Origin: Caulobacter sp.
GTDB taxonomy: Bacteria > Pseudomonadota > Alphaproteobacteria > Caulobacterales > Caulobacteraceae
DNA: 64,000 nt
Reading direction: 5' to 3'
Assembly (NCBI GenBank): GCA_021741355.1
Contig: JAIOXZ010000011.1
Coordinates: 1 to 64,000, forward strand
Numbering within the stretch: position 1 is the first letter of the stretch; the number at the start of each line of letters is the position of its first letter. The notes beneath the pieces were generated by a model. The model had not been told where the DNA came from. It saw only the letters and a list, made by a program, of their open reading frames with translations, and made no database searches. Below, piece after piece: positions 54,816-63,102 of the stretch. Both the position numbers and the translations under genes were made by a program.

Positions 54816-55838
54816 CTACCCGACCGGCGCGGGGGCCGCCGGCGTCGCGGCGGCCTTCTTGTCGAGCGCGGCCTGGATCTCGTCATAGGCCTTCTGCGCC
54901 GCGGCGACCTTTGCCGGATCGCCCGCTTCCTTGGCGAGACCCAGCGCTTCGAGGGCCTCCATCTTGCGGACAACGAGCAGATGGCTGTCGTCGGCCGGCA
55001 GGAAGCCGCCGATGCTGATCTTGGCCATATTGGCGCGCTGGCGATCCGCCTCGGGGCCCTCGCCCCGGCCGTAGGTCAGGAAGAACTGGCGCAGCTTTTC
55101 CTTGATCGCGGGATCGAGGTCCTTGCGCCAGACGATCGGGTCTTCCGGCAGGGTGTCCGATTCCCAGATCACCCGGATGCGCTCGGCCTGGCCTTCGCCG
55201 CGCGCCTTGTTCAGGGCGATCGCGGTGGAATTGTTGGTCGCCGCGTCGAGCCGGCCGTTGGCCACCGCGAACAGGTTGGCCTGGTGGCTGGCGCTGAGCA
55301 CGGTCTTGAAACAGGTCTCGGGCTTCTTGCCCGCCGGAATGAAGACGTAGGTCATCGGCGCCAGGGTGCCGGAGGTCGACTTCTTGTCCCCCATGCCGAA
55401 GTCCAGGGAGCGGTCGCACTTCAGCAGATCGGCGACCGTGCGGATCGGGCTGTTGGCGGGAACAATGATCACCGACTTGTACCCGTCGGTGCCGGAGTCA
55501 TCGATCGTGCGAGCGAAGACTTCCCCGTTCGAACGTCGCACCGCTTCCAGACCCGACTGGTTGGAGAACCAGCCCAGATCGACCTGCTTGAAGCGCATCG
55601 CCTCGATCAGGGCGCTGTAGCTGCCCGAGAAGAACGGCTTCACCGTCAGACCGGTCTGCTTTTCCATGTCGACCAGGATGGGGGTCCAGTAGGACTCCAT
55701 GTTCTGGGCCGACTCCGTCGACAGGATCGAGAAGGTGATGGTGTCCTGGGCGGCGCCGGTGGCGGCCTTCTCGCCGCAGCCGGCGAGGGCCAGGGCCGCG
55801 ACGGCCCCGAGGGCCAACAGTGAGCGGCGGAGAATCAT
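54816..55838 (-). CDS. phnD: Phosphonate/phosphite-type ABC transporter substrate-binding lipoprotein
   Basis: A 340-residue PhnD-family binding protein. The signal sequence ends in a lipobox (LALAGC, residues 16-21), so it is anchored to the membrane as a lipoprotein, unlike E. coli PhnD. The family segments YTPIL-like (ESYWTPILVDMEKQTGLTVK), FKQVDLGWFSNQSGLEAV and TDGYKSVIIVPANSPI are present, and GTLAPMTYVF marks the ligand site region. The start overlaps the phnC stop by 4 bp. The ligand could be phosphonate, phosphite or phosphate. Confidence 0.92.
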   Translation of the reverse strand: MILRRSLLALGAVAALALAGCGEKAATGAAQDTITFSILSTESAQNMESYWTPILVDMEKQTGLTVKPFFSGSYSALIEAMRFKQVDLGWFSNQSGLEAVRRSNGEVFARTIDDSGTDGYKSVIIVPANSPIRTVADLLKCDRSLDFGMGDKKSTSGTLAPMTYVFIPAGKKPETCFKTVLSASHQANLFAVANGRLDAATNNSTAIALNKARGEGQAERIRVIWESDTLPEDPIVWRKDLDPAIKEKLRQFFLTYGRGEGPEADRQRANMAKISIGGFLPADDSHLLVVRKMEALEALGLAKEAGDPAKVAAAQKAYDEIQAALDKKAAATPAAPAPVG

Positions 55839-56629
55839 GCGGGGGCTCCTTCCCAGAAGACGTCTTCGAATTCCGGGCCGTAGATTTCGATAAGCTTGGG
55901 TTTGTGCAGGCCGGAGGCCGGGCCGTCGTAGACCATCTTGCCGGCCTTCAGCGCCACAACGCGGTCACAGTATTTCAGGGCGTAATCGACCTGGTGCAGG
56001 GTGACGATGACCGTCAGCCCGTCCTTCTGGTTCAGCTCGCGCAGGATATCCATGACCTTGCGGGCCGACACCGGGTCGAGCGAGGCGACCGGCTCGTCGG
56101 CGAGGATGATCTTGGCCTTCTGAACCAGGGCGCGGGCGATGGCGCCGCGCTGCTGCTGGCCGCCGGACAGGGTGTTGGCGCGTTGGCCGGCATAGTCGGA
56201 GACGCCCACCCGGTGCAGCGCCTGCATGGCGGCGACCTTTGTCTCCTCCGGCCAGCGGCCGAACAGACCCTGCATGAAGCTGATCCGGCCCAGCGAGCCC
56301 AGCGCCACATTGGTGAACAGGCTGAGCCGTCCGACCAGGTTGAACTGCTGGGCGATGAAGCCGATGCGGATGCGCGCGTCGCGCACCTTGTCGCTGAGGC
56401 GGCCCTTTGCCTGAACCTTGCCGCCGAAGGCCTCGATGACCCCCTCGCCATTGTCGATGGTCTGCAGGCCGTCGACGGAGCGCAGCAGGGTCGACTTGCC
56501 TGAGCCGGATGGCCCGATCAGGGCGACCATCTCGCCGCGGGCGACGTCAAGCGTGACCCCGTCGAGCGCGCGGCGGGAACCAAAGGTCTTGGAGACCGAG
56601 CGGATCGAGAGGACAGCGTCTGTCGTCAT
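55835..56629 (-). CDS. phnC: Phosphonate/phosphite-type ABC transporter ATP-binding protein
   Basis: A 264-residue ABC ATPase. Walker A is GPSGSGKSTLLRS (residues 38-50), the signature motif is NTLSGGQQQRGAIARAL and Walker B is KIILADEPVASLD. The close match to PhnC in the region after Walker A (FIAQQFNLVGRLSLFTNVAL) supports the subfamily. It is the first gene of the operon. A single CTGTCAG half site lies about 70 bases upstream on the minus strand (56698-56704), but a full Pho box was not seen. Confidence 0.93.
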   Translation of the reverse strand: MTTDAVLSIRSVSKTFGSRRALDGVTLDVARGEMVALIGPSGSGKSTLLRSVDGLQTIDNGEGVIEAFGGKVQAKGRLSDKVRDARIRIGFIAQQFNLVGRLSLFTNVALGSLGRISFMQGLFGRWPEETKVAAMQALHRVGVSDYAGQRANTLSGGQQQRGAIARALVQKAKIILADEPVASLDPVSARKVMDILRELNQKDGLTVIVTLHQVDYALKYCDRVVALKAGKMVYDGPASGLHKPKLIEIYGPEFEDVFWEGAPA

Positions 56630-56909
56630 TGGTTTTCGTCAAGAGTCCTAACACAGATGCCCGTCCCTCATGGAAGGGGCATGCGAAAGTTTCGTGACTG
56701 ACAGGCATATCTCCCCGCGAGAGGCCGTGGGAAGCACGATCGCGCCTCAGGCTGCGCGAATTCGACACGCGCCCTGCTCGCGGCGGGCGACAAAAGGTTC
56801 TTTACATCCGGGGAAAGCGACCTTACATCGCGCGCTTCCGGCGGACCCCGTGTCCAACTGCGCTGCTAACGCCGGTCTGGGTTTAACAATTTACAGGGGT
56901 CTACGTGAA
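56630..56909. other. Divergent control region between phnC and the decarboxylase gene
   Basis: This 280-base gap separates two divergent genes. CTGTCAG on the minus strand at 56698-56704 may be a PhoB half site. Toward the decarboxylase, GGGTTTAACAATTTACAGGGG (in part) lies just before its TTG start. No hairpin or recognised riboswitch was noticed. Small open frames here look like chance. Confidence 0.4.
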
Positions 56910-58175
56910 TTGCGCACGTACCATAACCCCCTGGACCTGGTCCGTGAGCGGTCGCCGGAAAGGCCTGTCGCCCTTGTGCGACATGCCCCCGTCGCCGTAG
57001 CGGCGCGCTGGTTCCAGGACAATCTGAAAGCTGACGTCTTCTATGCGGTGAAGGCGAACCCTTCGCGTTGGGTCATCGAGACCCTGGTTGAAGCGGGCGT
57101 CACCGGATTCGACGTCGCCTCGCTGCGAGAGATCGAGCTGGTGCGGTCGGTGAGCCCGGACGCGCGGCTGGCCTTCATGCATCCGGTGAAGAGCCGCGCG
57201 GCGATCACCCAGGCGTATTTCGACCACGGCGTCCGGACCTTTTCGCTGGACTGCCAGGACGAGCTGGACAAGATTCTCGATTCCACCGGCAAGGCCACGG
57301 ATCTGAACCTGATCGTGCGCATGGCGGTCTCGGCCGATGGCGCGGCCTACACCCTGTCGGGCAAGTTCGGCGTCACGCCGGACCAGGCGCCGTCACTGCT
57401 CCTGGCCACCCGCCAGGCGGTGAAGGACGGGCTGATGGGCGTCAGCTTCCACGTCGGCAGCCAGTGCATGCGTCCGACCGCCTATCAGGCGGCGATGGCC
57501 CAGGTCGGCCGCTCGATCAGCCGCGCCGGCGTGATCGTCGACATCGTCGATATCGGCGGCGGCTTCCCCTCGGTCTATCCGGGCATGGTTCCGCCGGACA
57601 TGAGCGAGTACGCCGACGCCATCCACCGCGGCTTCAACGAGATGCCGGTCAGCGAGACCACCGAGTTGTGGTGCGAGCCCGGCCGCGCGCTGGTCGCCGA
57701 ATCGTCGTCGGTGTTGTGCCGGGTCGATCTGAAGAAGGGCGACGCCCTTTATCTGAATGACGGCTCGTACGGTTCGCTGTTCGATGCGACCCATTCGCGC
57801 TGGCCGTTCCCGACCAGGCTGGTGCGTGACGGCGCGGCCTCGACCGAGCTGAAGCCTTTCCGCTTCTACGGACCGACCTGCGATTCCATCGACCATATGC
57901 CGGGCCCGTTCTGGCTGCCGGCCGATGTGCGCGAGGGCGACTTCATCGAGATCGGCATGCTGGGCGCCTATGGCGTGGCCATGTCGACCGGCTTCAACGG
58001 CTATGGCGAGCACGAGATCGCCGGAGTCGAGGACGCTCCGATGGCCTCGCTCTACGGCCTGGCGCCCCGCTCCATCCCGACCGTGCGCACCACGGCCGAG
58101 GAGCAGGCCCGCAAGGTCGTCCGCCTGTCGCGCCCGAAGGGCAAGGCGGGCGTCCGCAAGCAACGGCGACGCTAG
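56910..58175 (+). CDS. Ornithine/lysine-type PLP decarboxylase (fold III)
   Basis: Most likely makes putrescine (from ornithine) or cadaverine (from lysine). The 421-residue fold III enzyme has the PLP lysine in FYAVKANPSRW (Lys48), the phosphate-binding Gly turn DIGGGFPSVYPG, CEPGRALVAESS and the catalytic-Cys region YGPTCDSIDHMPGP. The first credible start is a TTG at 56910 (MRTYHNPLDLVRE), which matches the family N-terminus and has AGGGG about ten bases ahead; an ATG upstream at 56670 would add about 80 residues of non-protein-like sequence. It lies upstream of the deoxyhypusine-synthase-like gene. Confidence 0.88.
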   Translation: MRTYHNPLDLVRERSPERPVALVRHAPVAVAARWFQDNLKADVFYAVKANPSRWVIETLVEAGVTGFDVASLREIELVRSVSPDARLAFMHPVKSRAAITQAYFDHGVRTFSLDCQDELDKILDSTGKATDLNLIVRMAVSADGAAYTLSGKFGVTPDQAPSLLLATRQAVKDGLMGVSFHVGSQCMRPTAYQAAMAQVGRSISRAGVIVDIVDIGGGFPSVYPGMVPPDMSEYADAIHRGFNEMPVSETTELWCEPGRALVAESSSVLCRVDLKKGDALYLNDGSYGSLFDATHSRWPFPTRLVRDGAASTELKPFRFYGPTCDSIDHMPGPFWLPADVREGDFIEIGMLGAYGVAMSTGFNGYGEHEIAGVEDAPMASLYGLAPRSIPTVRTTAEEQARKVVRLSRPKGKAGVRKQRRR

Positions 58176-58179
58176 GAAT

Positions 58180-58268
58180 TTCCGCATATCCCGGCGAATG
58201 CCGGGACCCAGATGACATATCTCCGCGCTATAGGATCTGGGCCCCGGCATTCGCCGGGGTGAGCGGAG
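58180..58268. repeat. Shorter palindromic repeat, variant of family B
   Basis: The arms TCCGCATATCCCGGCGAATG and CATTCGCCGGGGTGAGCGGA are inverted copies with a few changes, and the inner parts GGGACCCAGAT and ATCTGGGCCCCGG match the centre of family B. It lies between the decarboxylase and the deoxyhypusine-synthase-like gene, so a transcript of both would carry this hairpin. Confidence 0.82.
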
Positions 58269-58347
58269 TTTGTTTCACCGGTCGCTCCGTCCTGGTGAGG
58301 CAAGGTATTTGACGACGGGCGCTCAAACGATCAGGGAAACCCGACCA

Positions 58348-59394
58348 ATGAACGCTCCCGTTCCCAATACGAAGGCCCAACTGCTCGCCAACACCGTCGA
58401 GCACATCGACATCACCAGCTTTGACGCCCGCCCGATCATCGACGGCATGCGCAAGATGAGCTTCAGTTCGCGCGACATGGCGCGGGCCGCCGACATCTTC
58501 AACATGGCGCTGGAAGACAAGGCCTGCTCGCCCTGGCTGATCCTCGCTGGATCGACCAGCGCCGGCGGCTGCATGCATGTGTACCGCGACATGGTGAAGT
58601 TCGGCATGGTCGACGCGGTGGTCGCCACCGGCGCCTCGATCGTCGACATGGACTTCTTCGAGGCCCTCGGCTTCAAGCACTACCAGGCCGCGGGCCAGGT
58701 CGACGACAACGTCCTGCGCGACAACTACATCGACCGGATCTACGACACCTACATCGACGAGGAAGAACTCCAGGCCTGCGACCACACCATCCTGGAGATC
58801 TGCAACCGGCTGGAGCCGCGCGGCTATTCCTCGCGCGAATTCATCTGGGAGATGGGCAAGTGGCTGAGCGAGGGCAACGCCAAGAAGCCCGGCTCGCTGA
58901 TCCAGACCGCCTACGAAGAGGGCGTGCCGATCTTCTGCCCGGCGTTCGTCGACAGCTCGGCGGGCTTCGGGTTGGTCAAGCACCAGAAGGAGCGGATCGC
59001 GGCGAAGCAGCCCTATCTGATGATCGACGCCGTGGCCGACTTCCGCGAACTGACCGACATCAAGATCGCCGCCGGCGTCACCGGCCTGTTCATGGTCGGC
59101 GGCGGAGTGCCCAAGAACTTCGCCCAGGACACCGTCGTCTGCGCCGAGATTCTCGGCATCGAGGCCGAGATGCACCGCTACGCCGTGCAGATCACGGTCG
59201 CCGACGTGCGGGACGGCGCCTGCTCGTCCTCGACGCTCAAGGAGGCGGCCAGCTGGGGCAAGGTGCAGACCACCCACGAGCAGATGGTCTTCGCCGAGGC
59301 CACCACGGTGGTGCCGCTGATCGGATCCGACGCCTATCACCGCGGCGCCTGGAAGAGCCGGGTCAAGCCGCGCTGGGCCAAGCTGTTCGCCTGA
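58348..59394 (+). CDS. Deoxyhypusine synthase-like protein (probable polyamine synthase)
   Basis: A 348-residue protein of the deoxyhypusine synthase family. The NAD-binding fold shows ILAGSTSAGGCMH and VVATGASIVDMDFFE, and the segment LFMVGGGVPKNFAQDT. The active-site EAASWGKVQ keeps the Lys (Lys305) that in eukaryotic enzymes carries the aminobutyl group. Bacteria lack eIF5A, the target of true deoxyhypusine synthase; bacterial relatives have been linked to homospermidine-type products from putrescine and spermidine or to agmatine chemistry. The preceding decarboxylase could supply putrescine. The ATG at 58348 was chosen. Confidence 0.9.
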   Translation: MNAPVPNTKAQLLANTVEHIDITSFDARPIIDGMRKMSFSSRDMARAADIFNMALEDKACSPWLILAGSTSAGGCMHVYRDMVKFGMVDAVVATGASIVDMDFFEALGFKHYQAAGQVDDNVLRDNYIDRIYDTYIDEEELQACDHTILEICNRLEPRGYSSREFIWEMGKWLSEGNAKKPGSLIQTAYEEGVPIFCPAFVDSSAGFGLVKHQKERIAAKQPYLMIDAVADFRELTDIKIAAGVTGLFMVGGGVPKNFAQDTVVCAEILGIEAEMHRYAVQITVADVRDGACSSSTLKEAASWGKVQTTHEQMVFAEATTVVPLIGSDAYHRGAWKSRVKPRWAKLFA

Positions 59395-59421
59395 CACCCG
59401 GCCCATTGCCAATCCTGAAGG

Positions 59422-59454
59422 ACCGCGCGAGGCTTGCCGCTTCGCGCGGTTTTT
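59422..59454 (+). terminator. Rho-independent terminator after the deoxyhypusine-synthase-like gene
   Basis: ACCGCGCGA (59422-59430) pairs with TCGCGCGGT (59442-59450) around an 11-base loop, followed by TTTTC. It lies 28 bases after the stop codon and separates the polyamine genes from the lipoprotein gene, whose start is 18 bases further on. Confidence 0.85.
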
Positions 59455-59471
59455 CGTTGGAGGGTCCCGCC

Positions 59472-59927
59472 TTGCGTCTCGTGTTCGTCCCGGTCGTCCT
59501 GGCCCTCTCACTGGCCGCCTGTGGAAAGCCCGAAGCCGGTGACGCCACCGCCGGGAAGCTGGATGACGGCGCAGTCGCGGTCGCCGCAGGTCCCGCCGCG
59601 GCCACGACGGCGGCCGTCGACCTGCCGGACTTCGCGCCCGTCTATCCGGGTTCAGAGGTCAAGAGCACGGCGACGGGCATCGGTGATGCGAAAACCAACG
59701 GCGGCATGGCCGTCTTCGTGACCCCGGACAGTCCGGACCAGGTGCTGGCCTTCTATCGCCAGAAGGCCAAGGCCGCCGGACTGGAGGTCCAGCTGGACGC
59801 CGACATGGGCGCCGCCCGGCAGTTCGCCGCCAGTGACGAAGCGACGGGCCGGCTGCTGCAGGTGATCGTCGCGGCCCAGGCCGGCATGTCCCAGGTGCAG
59901 GTGATCTGGGGGATGAAGCGGGCTTGA
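59472..59927 (+). CDS. Putative lipoprotein of unknown function (TTG start)
   Basis: A 151-residue protein. The signal sequence MRLVFVPVVLALSLAACGKP ends in a lipobox (LAAC), so the mature protein should be attached at Cys17. An Ala-rich linker (residues 25-45) is followed by a folded part with FAPVYPGSEV, AVFVTPDSPDQVLAFYRQKA and VQVIWGM. The start codon is TTG at 59472: GGAGGG lies seven bases ahead, and no ATG gives the signal peptide. I do not recognise the family. Its stop TGA overlaps a TTG of the next gene. Confidence 0.78.
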   Translation: MRLVFVPVVLALSLAACGKPEAGDATAGKLDDGAVAVAAGPAAATTAAVDLPDFAPVYPGSEVKSTATGIGDAKTNGGMAVFVTPDSPDQVLAFYRQKAKAAGLEVQLDADMGAARQFAASDEATGRLLQVIVAAQAGMSQVQVIWGMKRA

Positions 59928-59941
59928 GCCGGGTTCGCGGC

Positions 59942-60721
59942 ATGACCAGCGGGCGCATTGCGGCGCTGACCCTCACCGGCCTCCTCGTCGTGCTCGCCGC
60001 CGGCGCTGCGTCCGCGCGATTGCCGTGGAAGGGGTATCTGACGCCGGAGGCCCTGGACACCATCACCGTCCTGGCGCCGCCGCCGGAAGCCGGCTCGCCG
60101 GAGGCGGAGGCCGACCGGACGATCTTCCGCGCCACCCGCGCCCTGAAGGACACGCCGCGTTGGCAGATGGCCGTCGCCGATCTGCCTGAACGCAACATCC
60201 TGAAGAACCTGAGCTGCGCGATCGGCGCGGATCTCAATCCGCTGGCGACACCGAAACTGACCGGATTGTTGCTGAAGATGGCCCCCGACGTTAGTCGCGC
60301 CGTCGCCCGACCCAAGGCGCTCTACAGCCGCCAGCGTCCCTATCTGCTCGACGAGGACGACATCTGCGCCGATAGAGACGCGCGGCTGTCGCGGAGCCCG
60401 GATTATCCGTCCGGCCACGCCACCTGGAGCTGGGCCGTCGGCCTTGTGATGGCCGAGCTGGTCCCGACGCGGTCGAGCGCAATCCTCGCCCGGGCCCGGG
60501 CGTTCGGCGACAGCCGAATCGTCTGCGGGGTGCACAACGCCAGTTCGGTCGCCGCCGGCCGGCAGAACGCCGCCGCCGTGGTCGCGGCCCTGCATGGCGT
60601 ACCGGAATTCCGGGAGGACGTGGCGGCGGCGCGGCGTGAAATTGAGCGGGCGCTGACGCGTCCCCGGACGCCGGCCGGCTGTGACGCCGAAGCTGCGGCG
60701 CTGGCGACCCCGGTCCGGTAG
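59942..60721 (+). CDS. Class A acid phosphatase-like (PAP2) protein, secreted
   Basis: A 259-residue PAP2-superfamily protein of the PhoN type. A signal peptide (MTSGRIAALTLTGLLVVLAA..., cleavage after ASA) is followed by the phosphatase signature: KALYSRQRPYL (the KxxxxxxRP block), YPSGHATWSW (PSGH block) and GDSRIVCGVHNASSV (SRxxxxxH block). The Asp that normally follows His by four (HxxxD) is replaced by Ser (HNASS), so activity may be altered. The ATG at 59942 was chosen; a TTG 18 bases upstream overlaps the lipoprotein stop. It is the second phosphorus-related gene group near the PhnCDE cluster. Confidence 0.86.
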   Translation: MTSGRIAALTLTGLLVVLAAGAASARLPWKGYLTPEALDTITVLAPPPEAGSPEAEADRTIFRATRALKDTPRWQMAVADLPERNILKNLSCAIGADLNPLATPKLTGLLLKMAPDVSRAVARPKALYSRQRPYLLDEDDICADRDARLSRSPDYPSGHATWSWAVGLVMAELVPTRSSAILARARAFGDSRIVCGVHNASSVAAGRQNAAAVVAALHGVPEFREDVAAARREIERALTRPRTPAGCDAEAAALATPVR

Positions 60722-60760
60722 GGATTGCCCTTGCGGCGCCGGCTCTCTACCTCTCACCCG

Positions 60761-61246
60761 ATGGCCCACTCCCACGCCTGTGACCACGACCACGACCACC
60801 GCGGCCTGCAAGGCGACGCGCTGTCGGTGGGGCTGAGCGCCGCCCTGACGCGGTGCGAGGCGGCCGGCCAGCGGCTGACGCCGCCCCGGCGGCGCGTGCT
60901 TGAGATGCTGCTGAAAGCCGGCCAGCCGGTAAAGGCCTATGACCTGATCGCGGCCTTTGGCGACGGCGGCGCGCCGGCCAAACCACCGACCGTTTACCGG
61001 GCGCTGGATTTCCTCTCGAAGCTCGGGCTGGCCCACCGGATCGAGAGTCTCAATGCCTACATGGCCTGCGGCGGGGGCGGCGAGGGGCACGCGGCGGCGT
61101 TCCTGATCTGCGACTGCTGCGGCGCGACGCGCGAGATCGCGCCGACCGTCGCGAACGAGGTCGAGCGACTGGCCGGAGCCCAGGGCTACAGCCTGACCGC
61201 CCTCATGGTGGAGGCCCACGGCCTCTGCGCCGATTGCCGGGCCTGA
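60761..61246 (+). CDS. zur: Fur-family regulator, probably Zur
   Basis: A 161-residue ferric uptake-type repressor. A His/Asp-rich start (HSHACDHDHDH) may bind metal. The winged helix is TPPRRRVLEMLLKAGQPVKAYDLIAAF and PTVYRALDFLSKLGLAHRIES, and the structural zinc site is formed by FLICDCCGATREI and LCADC. The CxxC pairs and the zinc-ready N-terminus favour Zur over Fur. The ATG at 60761 was chosen; a TTG 36 bases upstream is in frame. Its TGA lies 5 bases before the next gene. Confidence 0.82.
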   Translation: MAHSHACDHDHDHRGLQGDALSVGLSAALTRCEAAGQRLTPPRRRVLEMLLKAGQPVKAYDLIAAFGDGGAPAKPPTVYRALDFLSKLGLAHRIESLNAYMACGGGGEGHAAAFLICDCCGATREIAPTVANEVERLAGAQGYSLTALMVEAHGLCADCRA

Positions 61247-61251
61247 CCCGA

Positions 61252-62184
61252 ATGGCTGACGGCATCGAGATCTGGCGCGGCGGCGTCAACACTTGGGAAT
61301 GCGACGAGATGGGGCACATGAATGTGCGCTTCTACGTCACCAAGGCCGTCGAGGGGCTGGTCGGACTGGCCGCGGCGCTGGGCCTGCCGCACGCCTTCGC
61401 GGCGCACGCCGGCTCCACGCTGATGATCCGCGAGCAGCACATCCGCTTCCTGCGGGAAGCCCACGCGGGCGTCGCGCTGCACATGACTGGCGGCGTGCTG
61501 GAGATCGGCCCTGACGAGGCGCGGGTGCTGATGCTGCTGTGGCATTCGGACTCCGGCGCCCTGGCCGCCAGCTTCCAGACGGTGGTCGCCCATGTGACCC
61601 CCGCCGAGGGCCGTCCCTTCCCCTGGCCGCAACGTACGCTCGACCTGGCGGCGGGCCTGGCCATCGACACGCCCGAACAGGCCATGGCGCGCAGCGTCTC
61701 GCTTGAGCCCGTGGTCTCGACCGCCGGTCTGGCCCGGGCCGACGCGCTGGATCTGGTGCGTATCGCCCAGGGCGCGATCGCACCGCTCGACTGCGACATT
61801 TATGGCCGGATGCGGCCCGAGCTGTTCATCGGCAGGGTGTCGGACGGCATCCCGCGGTTGATCCGCAGCTTCCGCGAAGCCGTGGTCAGCGGGGCCGCCG
61901 AACCGCCCAAACGCGTCGGCGGCGCGGTGCTCGAGTACCGGCTGATCCAGTTCGACTGGCCGCGCGCCGGCGACCGGATCGAGATCCGCTCGGGCCTGAA
62001 GGACGCCGACGCCCGCACCAAGCGGATGATCCACTGGATGCTCGACCCCGAGACCGGAAAGGCCTGGGGCGCCGCCGAGGCGGTGGCCGTGACCTTCGAC
62101 CTCGACGCCCGCAAGATCATCCCGATCAGCGACGCGGCGCGGGTGGAACTGATGAAGCACGCGAAGGCCGGATTGGCGCTCTAG
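61252..62184 (+). CDS. Acyl-CoA thioesterase-like hotdog protein (tandem domains)
   Basis: A 310-residue protein of two hotdog units. The first (about 1-130) has WRGGVNTWECDEMGHMNVRFYVTKA, a 4-hydroxybenzoyl-CoA thioesterase-like motif with the catalytic Asp/Glu region. The second (about 160-300) begins RMRPELFIGRVSDGIPRL and has PRAGDRIEIRSGLKDADART. Hydrolysis of an acyl-CoA thioester is likely from the family; the substrate is not known. It follows the Zur-like gene by 5 bases and shares its CTAG stop with the convergent alpha/beta hydrolase gene. Confidence 0.82.
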   Translation: MADGIEIWRGGVNTWECDEMGHMNVRFYVTKAVEGLVGLAAALGLPHAFAAHAGSTLMIREQHIRFLREAHAGVALHMTGGVLEIGPDEARVLMLLWHSDSGALAASFQTVVAHVTPAEGRPFPWPQRTLDLAAGLAIDTPEQAMARSVSLEPVVSTAGLARADALDLVRIAQGAIAPLDCDIYGRMRPELFIGRVSDGIPRLIRSFREAVVSGAAEPPKRVGGAVLEYRLIQFDWPRAGDRIEIRSGLKDADARTKRMIHWMLDPETGKAWGAAEAVAVTFDLDARKIIPISDAARVELMKHAKAGLAL

Positions 62185-63059
62185 ACCCCCGCAGCCGCCT
62201 CGATCAGCGCCGACCGCACCAGCTCGGGGCGCTCCATCGGCAGGAAATGGCTGGTTCCGGGGATGGTTTCCATCCGCACATTGGCGCCCGTCTGTTCCGC
62301 ATCTAGACCGCAGGTGGAGCCGATCTCGGCCTTGAGGACGCGAATCGGCATCGTGGTGCGGGCGAAGGCGCCGACCGTGTCGTGGTGATGGGCGCCGAAG
62401 TTGGCCGCCTCCCAGTCCGGGCGACAGGACAGGTGGACCTGGCCGTCCTCGCCTTCCAGAACCCCGTCAGCCAGATAGGCGCGCAGGCTGGCTTCGGGCC
62501 AGGAGCGAAAGGCGCCGCGTCCGTTGTAGGCCTCGAACGCCGCCTCCCGATCAGGGAAGGTCGCGCGCCGCCGGCGGGCGCCGATCGCCAGCGGCGAGTT
62601 CTTCAGTCCATCCGGCCCGGCCTGGGCGGCGCGGTCAGCGGTGATCACGACGGGATCGAAGAGCACCAGCCGCTTTGCCGCATCAGCTCGCTGCGCGGCT
62701 GCCAGAAGACTTACGGTTCCGCCCATCGAATGGCCGGCCAGGACGGTCGGCGTTTCGCCGAGCGCTTCCAGCAACGCCAGCAGGTCGTCGCGGAACACCA
62801 GCCAGGCGTCGTGCGCATCCGGATCCGCCGGCAGGGTCGTGCGGCCATGGCCCCGCTGATCCACCGCAAGGATGCGCAGATCGGCGGCCAATGGACCCAG
62901 GATGTCGGCATAGGTCCCGGCGTTGAAGCCGTTGGCGTGCAGGAACAGCACGTCCAGCGGCCGATCCTGCGGGCCGAACTCGAACCCGGCGATCAAGCCG
63001 CCGGGGACAGGGACTGCGCGGCGGCGCGCGGCGGCAAAGGGCGAGGCGGCGAGAGTCAT
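62181..63059 (-). CDS. Alpha/beta hydrolase
   Basis: A 292-residue alpha/beta hydrolase. The oxyanion segment reads FLHANGFNAGTYADILG, then ILAVDQRGHGRT, the nucleophile elbow is VLAGHSMGGTVS with the catalytic Ser, and the His lies near GTSHFLPMERPELV. The acid is probably Asp or Glu in the RVLKAEIGSTCG segment. It could act on an ester; no substrate can be chosen. It is convergent with the thioesterase-like gene, sharing CTAG. Confidence 0.9.
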   Translation of the reverse strand: MTLAASPFAAARRRAVPVPGGLIAGFEFGPQDRPLDVLFLHANGFNAGTYADILGPLAADLRILAVDQRGHGRTTLPADPDAHDAWLVFRDDLLALLEALGETPTVLAGHSMGGTVSLLAAAQRADAAKRLVLFDPVVITADRAAQAGPDGLKNSPLAIGARRRRATFPDREAAFEAYNGRGAFRSWPEASLRAYLADGVLEGEDGQVHLSCRPDWEAANFGAHHHDTVGAFARTTMPIRVLKAEIGSTCGLDAEQTGANVRMETIPGTSHFLPMERPELVRSALIEAAAGV

Positions 63060-63102
63060 CGCCGCCTGCCTATCCCGATAACGCGACGTCAGTCGATAGC
63101 GG

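Noticed and set aside
56630..56760. Full Pho box before phnC
   Set aside because: Only one CTGTCAG half was found; the neighbouring 11-base unit does not match.
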